Source: Flavobacteriales bacterium UBA6049 (GTDB lineage: Bacteria; Bacteroidota; Bacteroidia; Flavobacteriales_G; Salibacteraceae). From it: a stretch of 64,000 nt of DNA. Of this stretch, positions 34,423 to 43,346 are shown piece by piece. Location of the stretch: positions 1 through 64,000 of the forward strand of contig DIYR01000215.1 in assembly GCA_002429085.1 (NCBI GenBank), given 5' to 3'. Position 1 is the first letter of the stretch, and every line of letters begins with the position of its first letter. A model generated the notes under the pieces. The model did not search any database and had not been told where the DNA came from. It was given only the letters and a program-made list of their open reading frames with translations. The position numbers and the translations under genes were made by a program.

Positions 34423-35169
34423 TTACTTCTTGTTTACTTCCTTCACGTAATTCTCAATAGCCATCGTCATTGATGGAGCATTTTGAGTTGGTGCCTGAAT
34501 GTCTACTCTCAATCCAGCTTCTTCAACTGCTTTCATGGTTGTAGGCCCAAAGGCTGCAATACGTGTTTTATTCTGCTTAAAATCTGGGAAGTTCTTTAAC
34601 AATGACTCAATTCCAGCTGGGCTAAAGAATACCAATACATCATAGTATACGTCTTCTAGGTCGCTCAAATCTGAACAAACAGTATGATACAATACTGCCT
34701 TTGAGTAATGGAATCCAGCTTTATCCATCATTTCAGGAATCTCTTTTTTCAAGATATCTGAACATGGCAACAAGAATTTCTCTTGCTTATGCTTTTTCAT
34801 TACTTCCATTAAATCTGCAAAACGTTGCTTACCGTGAAAAATCTTACGCTTACGGTAAACCATGTATTTCTGTAAATAGTATGCCGTAGATTCTGAAATA
34901 CAGAAGTACTTCATCCCTTCAGGTACTGTAACGCGCATTTCTTCTGCCATACGGAAGAAGTGATCTACTGCATTACGACTCGTGAAGATAACTGCACTGT
35001 GCTCTAAAATGGATATACGCTGCTTTCTGAATTCTTGAACTGAAATGCCCTCAACGTGGATAAATGGGCGGAAATCAATCTTCAGTTTGTACTTCTTCGC
35101 TAGGTCGAAGTATGGTGAACGATCACTTTCTGGTTTTGGCTGCGATACCAAGATGCTTTTTACCTTCAA
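34423..35169 (-). CDS. hemD: Uroporphyrinogen-III synthase
   Basis: 248 residues. Closes and inverts ring D of hydroxymethylbilane in heme synthesis. The start is a TTG (35167-35169), chosen because KVKSILVSQPKPESDRSPYFDLAKK is the standard N-terminus of flavobacterial HemD and no ATG precedes it in frame. Weakly conserved HemD motifs: AVIFTSRNAVDHFF and LVFFSPAGIESLL. Follows the DUF4271 gene by 41 bases. Confidence 0.88.
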   Translation of the reverse strand: MKVKSILVSQPKPESDRSPYFDLAKKYKLKIDFRPFIHVEGISVQEFRKQRISILEHSAVIFTSRNAVDHFFRMAEEMRVTVPEGMKYFCISESTAYYLQKYMVYRKRKIFHGKQRFADLMEVMKKHKQEKFLLPCSDILKKEIPEMMDKAGFHYSKAVLYHTVCSDLSDLEDVYYDVLVFFSPAGIESLLKNFPDFKQNKTRIAAFGPTTMKAVEEAGLRVDIQAPTQNAPSMTMAIENYVKEVNKK

Positions 35170-35210
35170 AATCCTGCTATTTTTCTATACCGTTCGATGC
35201 GATGGATCAA

Positions 35211-36059
35211 CTACTTGACGAGCCAAGCGTATACCGCAACGAGAGGTAAAATTTCAAGGCTGCAAAGGTACAAAATAATGTAGAAGGGTGAAAAGCTTGT
35301 TTGAGTTACTCCCAAATAACCCAGCTTTACTACTCTACTAATGAACAGCGTAACAGCTATTGCAATCACTAAAACAATGTAAATAGCATCACTCCAAAAG
35401 GTGGCATACGCTTGCATAAGCACTAATGGGAAAAAGAGCAATGCAGCGGCTTGCACAAAAATAAGTTCATTAAACACATAAACTGGAGCAAATGAATAAG
35501 ATGTCAGCAAGAAATTCCCCAATTGTACGGTCAACAATCGAACAAAGAACAAAACGATCATCCCAAAGAACAACCACAAGAATTGCACAAACTGAGGCTC
35601 TGCACTTACTCCTAGCAAACTAGTTATCCAAGGTACTTCTTGTACTCCAAGAGCAAGAATGACAAAGCTTGTGAGTAACAACCAAATATTCACATGGCTT
35701 CCAAGTAAACCTTCTTCGCGAATCCATTGCTCCACAAAACGATTAGAGAAAAAACTGTCTACCAACTGCCCCATTCTCCTAGGTTGATCTCTTTTTAGCC
35801 AAGCCCAGATTACTAGTACAAACAGCAGTAACCAGAAAACAAATCCTCCAGTGGGTGTTGCTTTTTGCTGAAACACCAAGTTTGGGAACACGTCATTGTT
35901 CTCTACTAACTCAAACGGGTAAGCCCCCAATTCTTCTACCTTCCAAGGCTCATTGGCCTGGAGTAAATAAAACGGAATGTTTTGAGAAATGCTATCGTTA
36001 TGGAGACTGTCTAAAATCACAGAAAAACAAATGTATACCGTGCCTGTTAAACTCCACAT
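35211..36059 (-). CDS. DUF4271 membrane protein
   Basis: 282 residues with about seven membrane helices in the order typical of DUF4271: one after a polar N-terminal 80 residues (FVFWLLLFVLVIWAWL), then a short soluble segment (SFFSNRFVEQWIREEG) and a block of five to six helices ending FYIILYLCSLEILPLVAVYAWLVK. The family is limited to Bacteroidota and commonly sits directly upstream of hemD, as here. Function unknown. Confidence 0.88.
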   Translation of the reverse strand: MWSLTGTVYICFSVILDSLHNDSISQNIPFYLLQANEPWKVEELGAYPFELVENNDVFPNLVFQQKATPTGGFVFWLLLFVLVIWAWLKRDQPRRMGQLVDSFFSNRFVEQWIREEGLLGSHVNIWLLLTSFVILALGVQEVPWITSLLGVSAEPQFVQFLWLFFGMIVLFFVRLLTVQLGNFLLTSYSFAPVYVFNELIFVQAAALLFFPLVLMQAYATFWSDAIYIVLVIAIAVTLFISRVVKLGYLGVTQTSFSPFYIILYLCSLEILPLVAVYAWLVK

Positions 36060-36089
36060 AGCAAAGGGCGAAAAAGCCGTCTAATTGTA

Positions 36090-36097
36090 TAGCTTTG
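36090..36097 (+). promoter_or_regulatory. -7 element of the acyl-CoA dehydrogenase gene
   Basis: TAGCTTTG, a perfect TAnnTTTG box. It overlaps the TTG at 36095 that would otherwise be an upstream start, and places the transcript start near 36103, so the real start codon is the ATG at 36122. Confidence 0.6.
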
Positions 36098-36121
36098 AAG
36101 CCCGAAAAAAGAGATGAAATC

Positions 36122-37297
36122 ATGGCAGATAGATACGAAGCCCACGATTATTTGTTGTTAGATGAGTTCTTAACAGAAGAACAAAAATTGATGCGCGATT
36201 CTTTACGTGCATGGTTAAAGAAAGATGTATCTCCAATTATTGAAGATTACTACGAGCGCGCTGAATTCCCAACGCAAATCGTTCAAGGATTGGCTGATCA
36301 CGGATGTTTCGGTCCTTACATCCCTCAAGAGTATGGTGGTGCTGGTTTAGACCAAATCACATACGGATTGCTGATGCAAGAGTTAGAAAGAGTTGATTCT
36401 GGTATTCGTTCAACGTCTTCTGTACAGTCTTCTTTGGTAATGTATCCAATTTGGAAATACGGATCTGAAGAGCAAAAGCAAAAGTTCTTACCAAAGTTAG
36501 CATCTGGTGAAATGATTGGATGTTTTGGGTTGACTGAGCCAGATCATGGTTCTAACCCAGGCGGAATGATCACCAACTTTAAAGACATGGGAGATCACTA
36601 CCTATTGAACGGTGCTAAAATGTGGATCTCTAATTCTCCAATTGCAGGTGTTGCTGTTGTTTGGGCGAAGAACGAAGAAGGTAGAGTTCACGGTTTATTA
36701 GTAGAAAAAGGCATGGAAGGATTTACAGCTCCTGAAATGCACGGTAAGCACTCTTTGAGAGCTTCTATTACTGGTGAGTTGATTTTTGATAACGTAAAAG
36801 TTCCTAAGGAAAACTTATTACCAGGAAGAAACGGATTGGGTGCTCCATTATCTTGTTTGGATAGCGCTCGCTACGGTATTGCTTGGGGAGCTATTGGTGC
36901 TGCTTTAGATTGCTACGATTCTGCATTACGCTATAGTAAAGAGCGTATTCAGTTTGGTAAGCCAATTGGTGGTTTCCAATTAACTCAGAAGAAATTAGCT
37001 GAGATGATTACAGAAATCTCTAAAGCACAGGCATTGACATTGCGTGTAGGTCAGTTAAGAGAAGAAGGAAGAGCAACATCAGCTCAAATCTCTATGGCTA
37101 AGCGTAACAATGTTGATATGGCATTGAAAGTAGCTCGTGAAGCACGCCAAATTCATGGTGGAATGGGTATTACAAACGAATATCCAATTATGCGTCACAT
37201 GGCTAACTTAGAATCTGTAGTGACTTACGAAGGAACACACGACATTCATTTGTTGATTACTGGTTTAGATGTAACTGGTTTGAATGCGTTTGTATAA
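36122..37297 (+). CDS. Acyl-CoA dehydrogenase, glutaryl-CoA dehydrogenase-like
   Basis: 391 residues from the ATG at 36122. FAD-dependent dehydrogenase: FGLTEPDHGSNPGGM (flavin/substrate loop), LDSARYGIAWGAIGAALDCYDSAL and QIHGGMGITNEYP. The catalytic Glu is in VTYEGTHDIH near the end, the position and context of glutaryl-CoA dehydrogenases, which convert glutaryl-CoA to crotonyl-CoA in lysine and tryptophan breakdown. Codon use is more biased than in its neighbours, suggesting high expression. A strong terminator follows. Confidence 0.93.
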   Translation: MADRYEAHDYLLLDEFLTEEQKLMRDSLRAWLKKDVSPIIEDYYERAEFPTQIVQGLADHGCFGPYIPQEYGGAGLDQITYGLLMQELERVDSGIRSTSSVQSSLVMYPIWKYGSEEQKQKFLPKLASGEMIGCFGLTEPDHGSNPGGMITNFKDMGDHYLLNGAKMWISNSPIAGVAVVWAKNEEGRVHGLLVEKGMEGFTAPEMHGKHSLRASITGELIFDNVKVPKENLLPGRNGLGAPLSCLDSARYGIAWGAIGAALDCYDSALRYSKERIQFGKPIGGFQLTQKKLAEMITEISKAQALTLRVGQLREEGRATSAQISMAKRNNVDMALKVAREARQIHGGMGITNEYPIMRHMANLESVVTYEGTHDIHLLITGLDVTGLNAFV

Positions 37298-37312
37298 ACG
37301 ACAGAAAACATT

Positions 37313-37350
37313 AAAAAAAGCTGTAATGAATAATCATTACAGCTTTTTTT
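37313..37350. terminator. Bidirectional intrinsic terminator
   Basis: AAAAAAAGCTGTAATGA and TCATTACAGCTTTTTTT form a 17-bp perfect stem with a four-base loop between convergent genes; T-runs on both strands. Confidence 0.9.
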
Positions 37351-37370
37351 GTTCTATCGTATTTGTGAAA

Positions 37371-38042
37371 CTATTTACCAACCTCGGATTGCCAACTGCG
37401 ATATGCACTTAATAGACCCAGTGCATAAAAATCATTTCTAATGGCGTATCCTGGATGAAAGTATTTAATTATTAGCTGATCTCCCATCCAAAAAGACTTT
37501 TTTGGTATTGTTTTATCAAAGTAAACTTTCTTTAGGTTAGCTATATTATACTTTTCCTTTAGCAAAGGATGTATAATATCATAAGTCCCTCCGCAAATTA
37601 CAATGTTCGGATTGATTTCGTCTAATTGAGCTCGTAGTATGTCTTTTTGTACTCCATAGTGAGCTTTTAAAGTTTTTATTTTCGATTGAGCCCCACCTCC
37701 AAACTTGTTTACATTCACAACTGCACAGTGCCGAAAACTTATCAAGCTCTCTTGAACAGAAGGGTTGTATTCTCCAGTCACTATTGAGTTTACTCCTAAT
37801 ATCAATCGATTATATGTTTTCCCCCAATTATTGTCAACCTTTCTGCGTGTAATCCACTTTTGAAAAATTTTATTTATTGGTCGAATCTCTTCTGTGTTAT
37901 CTCCGAGATTCACTTCCTTTAATACAACCAAAATTCGAAATGGAGATTTCACAAACGTTTCATCGTCAATTATCCCATCTTTTACTAATCGTCTACTTTG
38001 ACTCTTCTTTAGTTGTTCGAGAAGTTCGGTGCTAGTTTCCAT
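37371..38042 (-). CDS. Uncharacterised protein, possibly uracil-DNA glycosylase-like fold
   Basis: 223 residues; not recognised with certainty. Visible features: an early strand FRILVVLKEVN, a middle strand HCAVVNVNKFGGG, the segment INPNIVICGGTYDII and a late motif YFHPGYAIRND. The order of strand-loop motifs and the final H-P-x resembles the uracil-DNA glycosylase superfamily (strand plus acidic loop, DP-like strand, and terminal HPS/HPG loop). Lower GC and a solitary position between two strong terminators suggest an accessory, possibly acquired gene. Confidence 0.55.
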   Translation of the reverse strand: METSTELLEQLKKSQSRRLVKDGIIDDETFVKSPFRILVVLKEVNLGDNTEEIRPINKIFQKWITRRKVDNNWGKTYNRLILGVNSIVTGEYNPSVQESLISFRHCAVVNVNKFGGGAQSKIKTLKAHYGVQKDILRAQLDEINPNIVICGGTYDIIHPLLKEKYNIANLKKVYFDKTIPKKSFWMGDQLIIKYFHPGYAIRNDFYALGLLSAYRSWQSEVGK

Positions 38043-38118
38043 AATACATGTTTTCTCTAATCCATTTATTTCCGTGTATTAAGTTATGACCTAGTCCAAT
38101 TCAGTCAACGTAAATCAC

Positions 38119-38154
38119 AAAAAAATCCCGCTCTTTTTAGAACGGGATTTTTTT
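38119..38154 (-). terminator. Intrinsic terminator after the prenyl synthase/small protein unit
   Basis: ATCCCG and CGGGAT arms extended by A and T runs on both sides (38119-38154), with an inner TCT/AGA stem. It lies 19 bases after the small gene's stop and can work in both directions. Confidence 0.85.
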
Positions 38155-38173
38155 ATGTCTTGTAATTTCGAAG

Positions 38174-38287
38174 TTATCTCTTCGATTCGTGTTTTACGCG
38201 AACTGATGCGATACTGATATCAGCAATGAGCTTTCCTATCAACACAATCATTCCTAATCCCAATAAAGTTAATGCTGCTATTATCAT
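38174..38287 (-). CDS. Small single-pass membrane protein (37 aa)
   Basis: ATG at 38287-38285, TAA at 38176-38174. The peptide starts with an uninterrupted hydrophobic helix (MIIAALTLLGLGMIVLIGKL) and ends in a charged tail (RVKHESKR). It begins three bases after the stop of the polyprenyl synthase gene and is followed by a terminator, so it is in a position to be translated from the same message. Codon use is like that of real genes here. Function unknown; below usual length limits. Confidence 0.65.
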   Translation of the reverse strand: MIIAALTLLGLGMIVLIGKLIADISIASVRVKHESKR

Positions 38288-38290
38288 GGT

Positions 38291-39265
38291 TTATTTTTTA
38301 CGATTAACGGTATAATCTACTAATTGTTCCAAAGCCGCACTAGCTTCGTTTTGTGGGAAGGTGCTTAAAATTGCTTTCGCATCATCAACATATTGATGCA
38401 TGCGCTGTGTAGCGTACTCAATTCCTCCACTTTCTTTTACGAAGTTTACCACCTCTTGAACAGATTTTGTGTCTTCGTTCTTATTCTTCACCAAGTAAAT
38501 AATATGCTTACGGAGTTTCTTCTCTGCTTTATTCAGCGCATAAATTAGCGGAAGTGTAGTTTTTTTCTCCTTGATATCTATTCCAGTAGGTTTTCCAATG
38601 TCTCCACCCCCACCGTAGTCAAATAAATCGTCTTTTATTTGAAAAGCAATTCCTACTTTCTCACCAAACAAACGTGCTTTTTCAATCCATTCTTCTGATT
38701 GTTTTGCACTTGACACACCCGCTGCACAACATGCAGCAATAAGTGTAGCTGTTTTTTGTCGAATGATATCGAAGTAAATGCCTTCGTCTATATTGAGTTT
38801 GCGCGTTTTTTCAATTTGCAACAACTCTCCTTCGCTCATCTCACGTACCGCTTGACTAACGATTTCCAATAAGCGAAATTCTTTCTTTTCAACGCTCAGT
38901 AACAATCCTCGTGACAACAAATAGTCGCCTACTAACACGGCTATTTTATTCTTCCACAAAGCATTTAATGAGAAAAAGCCTCTGCGCTGATAAGCATCAT
39001 CTACTACATCATCATGAACCAAAGTAGCTGTATGCAACAACTCAATTAATGCAGCTGCATTATGCGTTGATTCTGTGATGTCGCCAAACAATTTAGCCGA
39101 CAGAAATACGAACATTGGTCGCATTTGCTTGCCTTTACGTTTAACGATATAGTGCGTGATTTTGTCGAGCAGTGCTACATCACTTTTCATGGACAGTCTG
39201 AACTTTTTTTCAAACAGATCCATTTCGTGGGCCACTGGTGCCTTTATTTGATTGACTACCGACAT
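38291..39265 (-). CDS. Long-chain polyprenyl diphosphate synthase
   Basis: 324 residues. Trans-prenyltransferase making the all-trans side chain of the quinone. First Asp-rich motif VHDDVVDDAYQRRG at Asp85, second IKDDLFDYGGGGDIGKPTG. The residue five places before the first Asp is Ala80, as in octaprenyl and other long-chain synthases, so a menaquinone side chain is the likely product. This separates it from the short-chain paralogue at 53.2-54.2 kb. A TATATTTG box lies upstream. Confidence 0.92.
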   Translation of the reverse strand: MSVVNQIKAPVAHEMDLFEKKFRLSMKSDVALLDKITHYIVKRKGKQMRPMFVFLSAKLFGDITESTHNAAALIELLHTATLVHDDVVDDAYQRRGFFSLNALWKNKIAVLVGDYLLSRGLLLSVEKKEFRLLEIVSQAVREMSEGELLQIEKTRKLNIDEGIYFDIIRQKTATLIAACCAAGVSSAKQSEEWIEKARLFGEKVGIAFQIKDDLFDYGGGGDIGKPTGIDIKEKKTTLPLIYALNKAEKKLRKHIIYLVKNKNEDTKSVQEVVNFVKESGGIEYATQRMHQYVDDAKAILSTFPQNEASAALEQLVDYTVNRKK

Positions 39266-39275
39266 GAATTGTGCG

Positions 39276-39283
39276 CAAATATA
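39276..39283 (-). promoter_or_regulatory. Candidate -7 element of the polyprenyl synthase gene
   Basis: TATATTTG on the minus strand, ten bases before the ATG at 39265; implies a very short leader. Confidence 0.5.
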
Positions 39284-39327
39284 GTGCTAGGAGTGTAACA
39301 ACGGTAAGTCTAATGAGTTGTATTGTA

Positions 39328-40389
39328 CTACTTCTTTACTGCATCATTTTTATTAGCCAGCTGGCCACATGCTGCATCAATGTCTTTTCCGCGTGAACGC
39401 CTGATGTTTACTTGTATTCCCGCTTTCTCTACATGCGAAGCAAAAGCATCTACTCTTTCTTCAGGAGCTTTTTCAAATTTGCCATCATCAATTGGGTTGT
39501 ATTCTATGATGTTCACTTTTGCTGGAACACGTCTACAAAACTTCACCAACTCTTTCGCATCAAGCAAACTATCGTTAAAATCCTTGAAAATGATGTATTC
39601 GTATGTAATGCTGTTCTTGGTTTTCGTTAAGAAGTACTTCAAGGCTTCGGCTAACGCATCTAAGGAATTAGAATCGTTAATTGGCATAATCTCGCTGCGC
39701 TTTTCATCATTGGCAGCATGTAGCGATAACGCCAAATTGAAACGCACATCATCGTCAGCTAGTTTTTTGATGTAACGCGCTATTCCCGCTGTTGAAACAG
39801 TAATCCGTTTTGGGGACATCCCTAAGCCTTCTGGGGATGTAATTTTTTCTACCGATTCCAACAAACCTTTGTAATTCATCAAGGGCTCGCCCATCCCCAT
39901 GTAAACAATATTAGTTAAGGGTTGCTGATAGTTATTTTCAGCTTGCTTAGTTATGGCTACTACTTGATCATAAATTTCAGCAGTATCTAGATTACGCAAA
40001 CGAGCTAGTGTACCAGTAGCGCAAAATTTACAACTCAAACTACATCCCACTTGTGATGAGATACAAGCCGTCATTCGTTTGGGAGTTGGAATCAACACTC
40101 CTTCTACCACGTTTCCATCAGCCATTTTGAAACCACTTTTAATGGTTCCATCAGAACTAATTTGTTCATCTGCAACAGAAAGTGCTCGAATCTCGAAGTG
40201 ATTATCCAACCATTCGCGCAGTGGTTTCGATAGATTAGTCATGTCTTGAAACGACACAGCACTTTTCTTCCACAACCATTCATATACCTGCTTGGCTCTA
40301 AAGGCTTTTTCACCTTGAGCTACAAAGGCCTCTTTCAACTGATCGAGGGAAAGTTTGCGGATATCTTTTTTTGCTGCAGCTGTTTCCAT
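39328..40389 (-). CDS. rlmN: 23S rRNA (adenine(2503)-C(2))-methyltransferase
   Basis: 353 residues. Radical SAM enzyme methylating A2503 of 23S rRNA and A37 of some tRNAs. Fe-S cluster cysteines in CSLSCKFCATG near residue 113, VYMGMGEPLMN, and the C-terminal catalytic Cys in RGKDIDAACGQL. N-terminal accessory domain present (LSLDQLKEAFVAQGEKAFRAKQVYEWLW). Lies between the prenyl synthase and the terminator of queA, with a 62-base gap to the next gene. Confidence 0.97.
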   Translation of the reverse strand: METAAAKKDIRKLSLDQLKEAFVAQGEKAFRAKQVYEWLWKKSAVSFQDMTNLSKPLREWLDNHFEIRALSVADEQISSDGTIKSGFKMADGNVVEGVLIPTPKRMTACISSQVGCSLSCKFCATGTLARLRNLDTAEIYDQVVAITKQAENNYQQPLTNIVYMGMGEPLMNYKGLLESVEKITSPEGLGMSPKRITVSTAGIARYIKKLADDDVRFNLALSLHAANDEKRSEIMPINDSNSLDALAEALKYFLTKTKNSITYEYIIFKDFNDSLLDAKELVKFCRRVPAKVNIIEYNPIDDGKFEKAPEERVDAFASHVEKAGIQVNIRRSRGKDIDAACGQLANKNDAVKK

Positions 40390-40413
40390 GATACAAATCT
40401 AGCTTACGTAAAA

Positions 40414-40442
40414 CAAAAAAGGCAGCTTATTCAGCTGCCTTT
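40414..40442 (-). terminator. Intrinsic terminator after queA
   Basis: AAAGGCAGCT and AGCTGCCTTT around TTATTC (40418-40442), with a T-run on the minus strand. It closes the ftsX-to-queA gene run. Confidence 0.85.
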
Positions 40443-40463
40443 ATATAATGACTGAAATAGCTA

Positions 40464-41516
40464 TTAGTCAATAATCAACATCGCATCTCCGTATGCTTCG
40501 AAGCGGTATTTCTCTTTAATAGCTGTTTCGTATGCTTCTTTCACCAAATCGTATCCACCAAATGCAGAAACCATCATCAACAATGTTGATTCTGACGAGT
40601 GGAAGTTTGTAATCATGCTATTCGCAATACTAAACTCATGGGGAGGGAACATAAACTTGTTTGTCCAACCTTGAAATGGTTTTAGGTATCCATCAGTAGA
40701 AACAGAAGTTTCAATTGCACGCATTACAGTAGTGCCTACAGCACATACACGCTTCTTGCTACTAATTGCTTCATTTACTCTAGTAACACAATCATCTGGA
40801 ATCATCATTTCTTCAGAATCCATTTTGTGTTTCGTTAAGTCTTCAACCTCTACCGGACGGAATGTTCCTAAACCAGTATGTAAAGTCAACTTACTAAAGT
40901 CAATACCTTTTAACTCTAAACGCTTCATCAAGTTTCTACTGAAGTGTAAACCACCAGTTGGAGCTGCAACTGCACCTTCAACCTCAGCAAAAATTGTTTG
41001 GTAACGCTCTTCGTCTTCTGGCTCAACTGGACGATCAATGTACTTTGGAATAGGAGTTTCTCCTAATTCATATACTGTACGCTTAAAGTCTTCGTAAGGA
41101 CCATCAAATAAGAATCGTAGTGTTCTACCTCTTGATGTGGTATTGTCGATTACCTCAGCAACAAGGCTATCGTCTTCACCGAAGTAAAGTTTATTACCAA
41201 TTCTGATTTTACGAGCTGGATCTACTAACACATCCCAAAGTCTGCTCTCTCTATTCAACTCGCGCAACAAGAACACTTCAATTCTAGCTCCTGTTTTTTC
41301 TTTGTTACCATACAATCTTGCAGGGAACACACGCGTGTTGTTCAAAATCATCACATCGCCATCATCAAAATAGTCAACGATGTCTTTGAAAAGTTTGTGC
41401 TCTATTTCTCCAGATTTGCGCTTAACTACCATCATGCGGGCTTCATCGCGTTCTGGAGCAGGGTGTTGTGCAATAAGTTCGTCTGGAATGTTGAGTTTGA
41501 ACTGAGAAAGTTTCAT
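40464..41516 (-). CDS. queA: tRNA preQ1(34) S-adenosylmethionine ribosyltransferase-isomerase
   Basis: 350 residues. Transfers the ribosyl moiety of SAM to preQ1 in tRNA on the way to queuosine. QueA motifs: [56 protein letters not shown] and [26 protein letters not shown] near the middle. Standard length. Last gene of the conserved run ftsX-DUF3098-uppP-truB-queA. Confidence 0.97.
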   Translation of the reverse strand: MKLSQFKLNIPDELIAQHPAPERDEARMMVVKRKSGEIEHKLFKDIVDYFDDGDVMILNNTRVFPARLYGNKEKTGARIEVFLLRELNRESRLWDVLVDPARKIRIGNKLYFGEDDSLVAEVIDNTTSRGRTLRFLFDGPYEDFKRTVYELGETPIPKYIDRPVEPEDEERYQTIFAEVEGAVAAPTGGLHFSRNLMKRLELKGIDFSKLTLHTGLGTFRPVEVEDLTKHKMDSEEMMIPDDCVTRVNEAISSKKRVCAVGTTVMRAIETSVSTDGYLKPFQGWTNKFMFPPHEFSIANSMITNFHSSESTLLMMVSAFGGYDLVKEAYETAIKEKYRFEAYGDAMLIID

Positions 41517-41566
41517 GTACTTCTTTCAATTTTGAGGCCTGCAAAAATAGCAAAAACGTTGAATTG

Positions 41567-42298
41567 CTAACCTTCAGTTTTTTGGTTATTAGGAAGTTGA
41601 GCAATAAAATCAACCCATTGCTCTACTGTTTTGGCTTCTTCTATTCTAAAATCACCGCTTTGCGTCCTACGTAGAGCTGATAAATATCCGCCTACACCAA
41701 GCACTTCACCTACATCATTTGCTAATGATCGTATGTATGTTCCTTTTGAGCAAGTTACTTCAAAATGAAAGTTAACTCCCTCTTTTTTAACTATATCAAA
41801 AGTCATGATCTCAACTTGAGCTTTTTTAAGTTTCACCTCTTTTCCTGCTCTTGCCAAATTATAGGCTGTTTTCCCATCAATTTTTTTCGCGCTAAAAATT
41901 GGTGGTGTTTGATCAATAACTCCTAAAAATTGATTGGCAGCATTTTGCACTTCTTCTAACGTAATATGATCTGCATTTGCTACTTTTTCAACTTCTGTTT
42001 CTAGATCGAACGAAGGAGTTTTAGCTCCAATCGTAATAATTCCAGTGTATTTCTTATGCTCTGCCTGTATTTGATCAATAGTTTTAGTAGCCTTTCCCGC
42101 ACATACTATTAATAAGCCACTTGCAAGTGGATCTAACGTTCCAGCATGTCCCACTTTTACTTTCTTTAACCCAAAAGCACGCTTAATGGTATAACGCAAT
42201 TTGTTTACTACATCGAAACTAGTCCACTCTAGTGGTTTATCAATGAGCATTACAACACCTTGTTCAAGGTTGAACTCTGGAAGATCTTTTGGAAGCAT
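41567..42298 (-). CDS. truB: tRNA pseudouridine(55) synthase
   Basis: 243 residues. Makes pseudouridine 55 in the T loop of tRNA. The catalytic Asp is in KVGHAGTLDPLASGLLIVCAGKATK near residue 55, followed by KKYTGIITIGAKTPSFDLE and the binding motif CSKGTYIRSLANDVGEVLGVGGYLSALRR. No PUA domain, which is normal for this group. Starts four bases after uppP stops. Confidence 0.97.
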   Translation of the reverse strand: MLPKDLPEFNLEQGVVMLIDKPLEWTSFDVVNKLRYTIKRAFGLKKVKVGHAGTLDPLASGLLIVCAGKATKTIDQIQAEHKKYTGIITIGAKTPSFDLETEVEKVANADHITLEEVQNAANQFLGVIDQTPPIFSAKKIDGKTAYNLARAGKEVKLKKAQVEIMTFDIVKKEGVNFHFEVTCSKGTYIRSLANDVGEVLGVGGYLSALRRTQSGDFRIEEAKTVEQWVDFIAQLPNNQKTEG

Positions 42299-42302
42299 CC
42301 TA

Positions 42303-43094
42303 TTAAATACTGAGGATAATGCTGATAATTCCTACTGCAAAACAGTAGTAACTAAAGAAACGCAATTGGCTTTTTTGAACGAGTTTAATCATCCAAGTAC
42401 AAGCTAACAAACCAGTGATGAATGCGGCAACAAATCCTACACCTAAAGGCAACATACTTGTTGACATAGCTGTATCAAAAGCACCATCTAATACATCTTT
42501 AGCCATCTTTCCAAGAATTAATGGTACTACCATCAAAAATGAAAAACGAGCCGATTTAGTTTTATCAATTCCTAATAAAACAGCCGTAGAAATTGTTGCT
42601 CCACTTCGACTAATACCTGGTAATATGGCAATTGCTTGAGCAATACCAATAATGATAGCAGAAGTTAAACTCACATCCTTATCTGTTTTTTTGGCTCTAT
42701 CTGCTAAGAAAAGAAGTAAGCCTGTTACGCCTAACATGGCTCCTACTAGTAAGATTTGACCACTGAACAGTTGTTCTATTTCTTCATCGAATAACACACC
42801 AATTATCGCTGCTGGAATCATTGACAACACAATTTTCAGCGAAAACTGGAATTCATCATTATTCTTGAATGCAAATAACCCTTTGAATATGTCAGCTATT
42901 TCTTTTCGGTATACCACAATGGTACTTAGTGCTGTAGCTGCATGTAATAAAACAGTCATCAGCATGCTTTCTTCAGGCATACTATCGTTACCAAATAGAG
43001 CTTTTGCTAATTCTAAATGCCCACTACTACTAACAGGGAGAAACTCAGTTAGTCCTTGGATGATGCCCAGCACCACCGCCTGTAGAATATCCAT
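42303..43094 (-). CDS. uppP: Undecaprenyl-diphosphate phosphatase
   Basis: 263 residues, BacA-type inner-membrane enzyme recycling the undecaprenyl carrier of cell-wall and LPS synthesis. Two active-site repeats: GIIQGLTEFLPVSSSGHLELAK and GIAQAIAILPGISRSGATIST. About eight membrane segments. Spacing of four bases to genes on both sides indicates tight co-transcription with truB and DUF3098. Confidence 0.97.
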   Translation of the reverse strand: MDILQAVVLGIIQGLTEFLPVSSSGHLELAKALFGNDSMPEESMLMTVLLHAATALSTIVVYRKEIADIFKGLFAFKNNDEFQFSLKIVLSMIPAAIIGVLFDEEIEQLFSGQILLVGAMLGVTGLLLFLADRAKKTDKDVSLTSAIIIGIAQAIAILPGISRSGATISTAVLLGIDKTKSARFSFLMVVPLILGKMAKDVLDGAFDTAMSTSMLPLGVGFVAAFITGLLACTWMIKLVQKSQLRFFSYYCFAVGIISIILSI

Positions 43095-43098
43095 AAAA

Positions 43099-43344
43099 TT
43101 ACTTTGGCTTTTTCATGATGGCATACAGCACCAAAGCGTAACCACCACAAATTACAATTGGAGCGAGCGTTAATCTTCTGAAAGAGAAAATTCCATCACT
43201 AAATACTGTTGGGTCTTCTGATCCTCCACCTGACATCAAGAAAAATCCAATCACTACCAACACGGCACCTGCTGCTGTGAGGATGTAATTAATCTTGCCA
43301 AACGCTAATTGATTGCTACCGCTATTTTGATTTTCGCTTGCCAT
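43099..43344 (-). CDS. DUF3098 small membrane protein
   Basis: 81 residues. Two membrane helices (about 21-42, ILTAAGAVLVVIGFFLM, and 58-75, PIVICGGYALVLYAIM) joined by the conserved loop SGGGSEDPTVFSDGIFSFRRLTL. DUF3098 is found only in Bacteroidota, almost always between ftsX and uppP, so a role connected with divisome or carrier-lipid function is plausible but unproven. Confidence 0.93.
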   Translation of the reverse strand: MASENQNSGSNQLAFGKINYILTAAGAVLVVIGFFLMSGGGSEDPTVFSDGIFSFRRLTLAPIVICGGYALVLYAIMKKPK

Positions 43345-43346
43345 GA

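Noticed and set aside
36095..36121. TTG start of the acyl-CoA dehydrogenase
   Set aside because: It overlaps a perfect TAnnTTTG promoter box, so it would not be transcribed.
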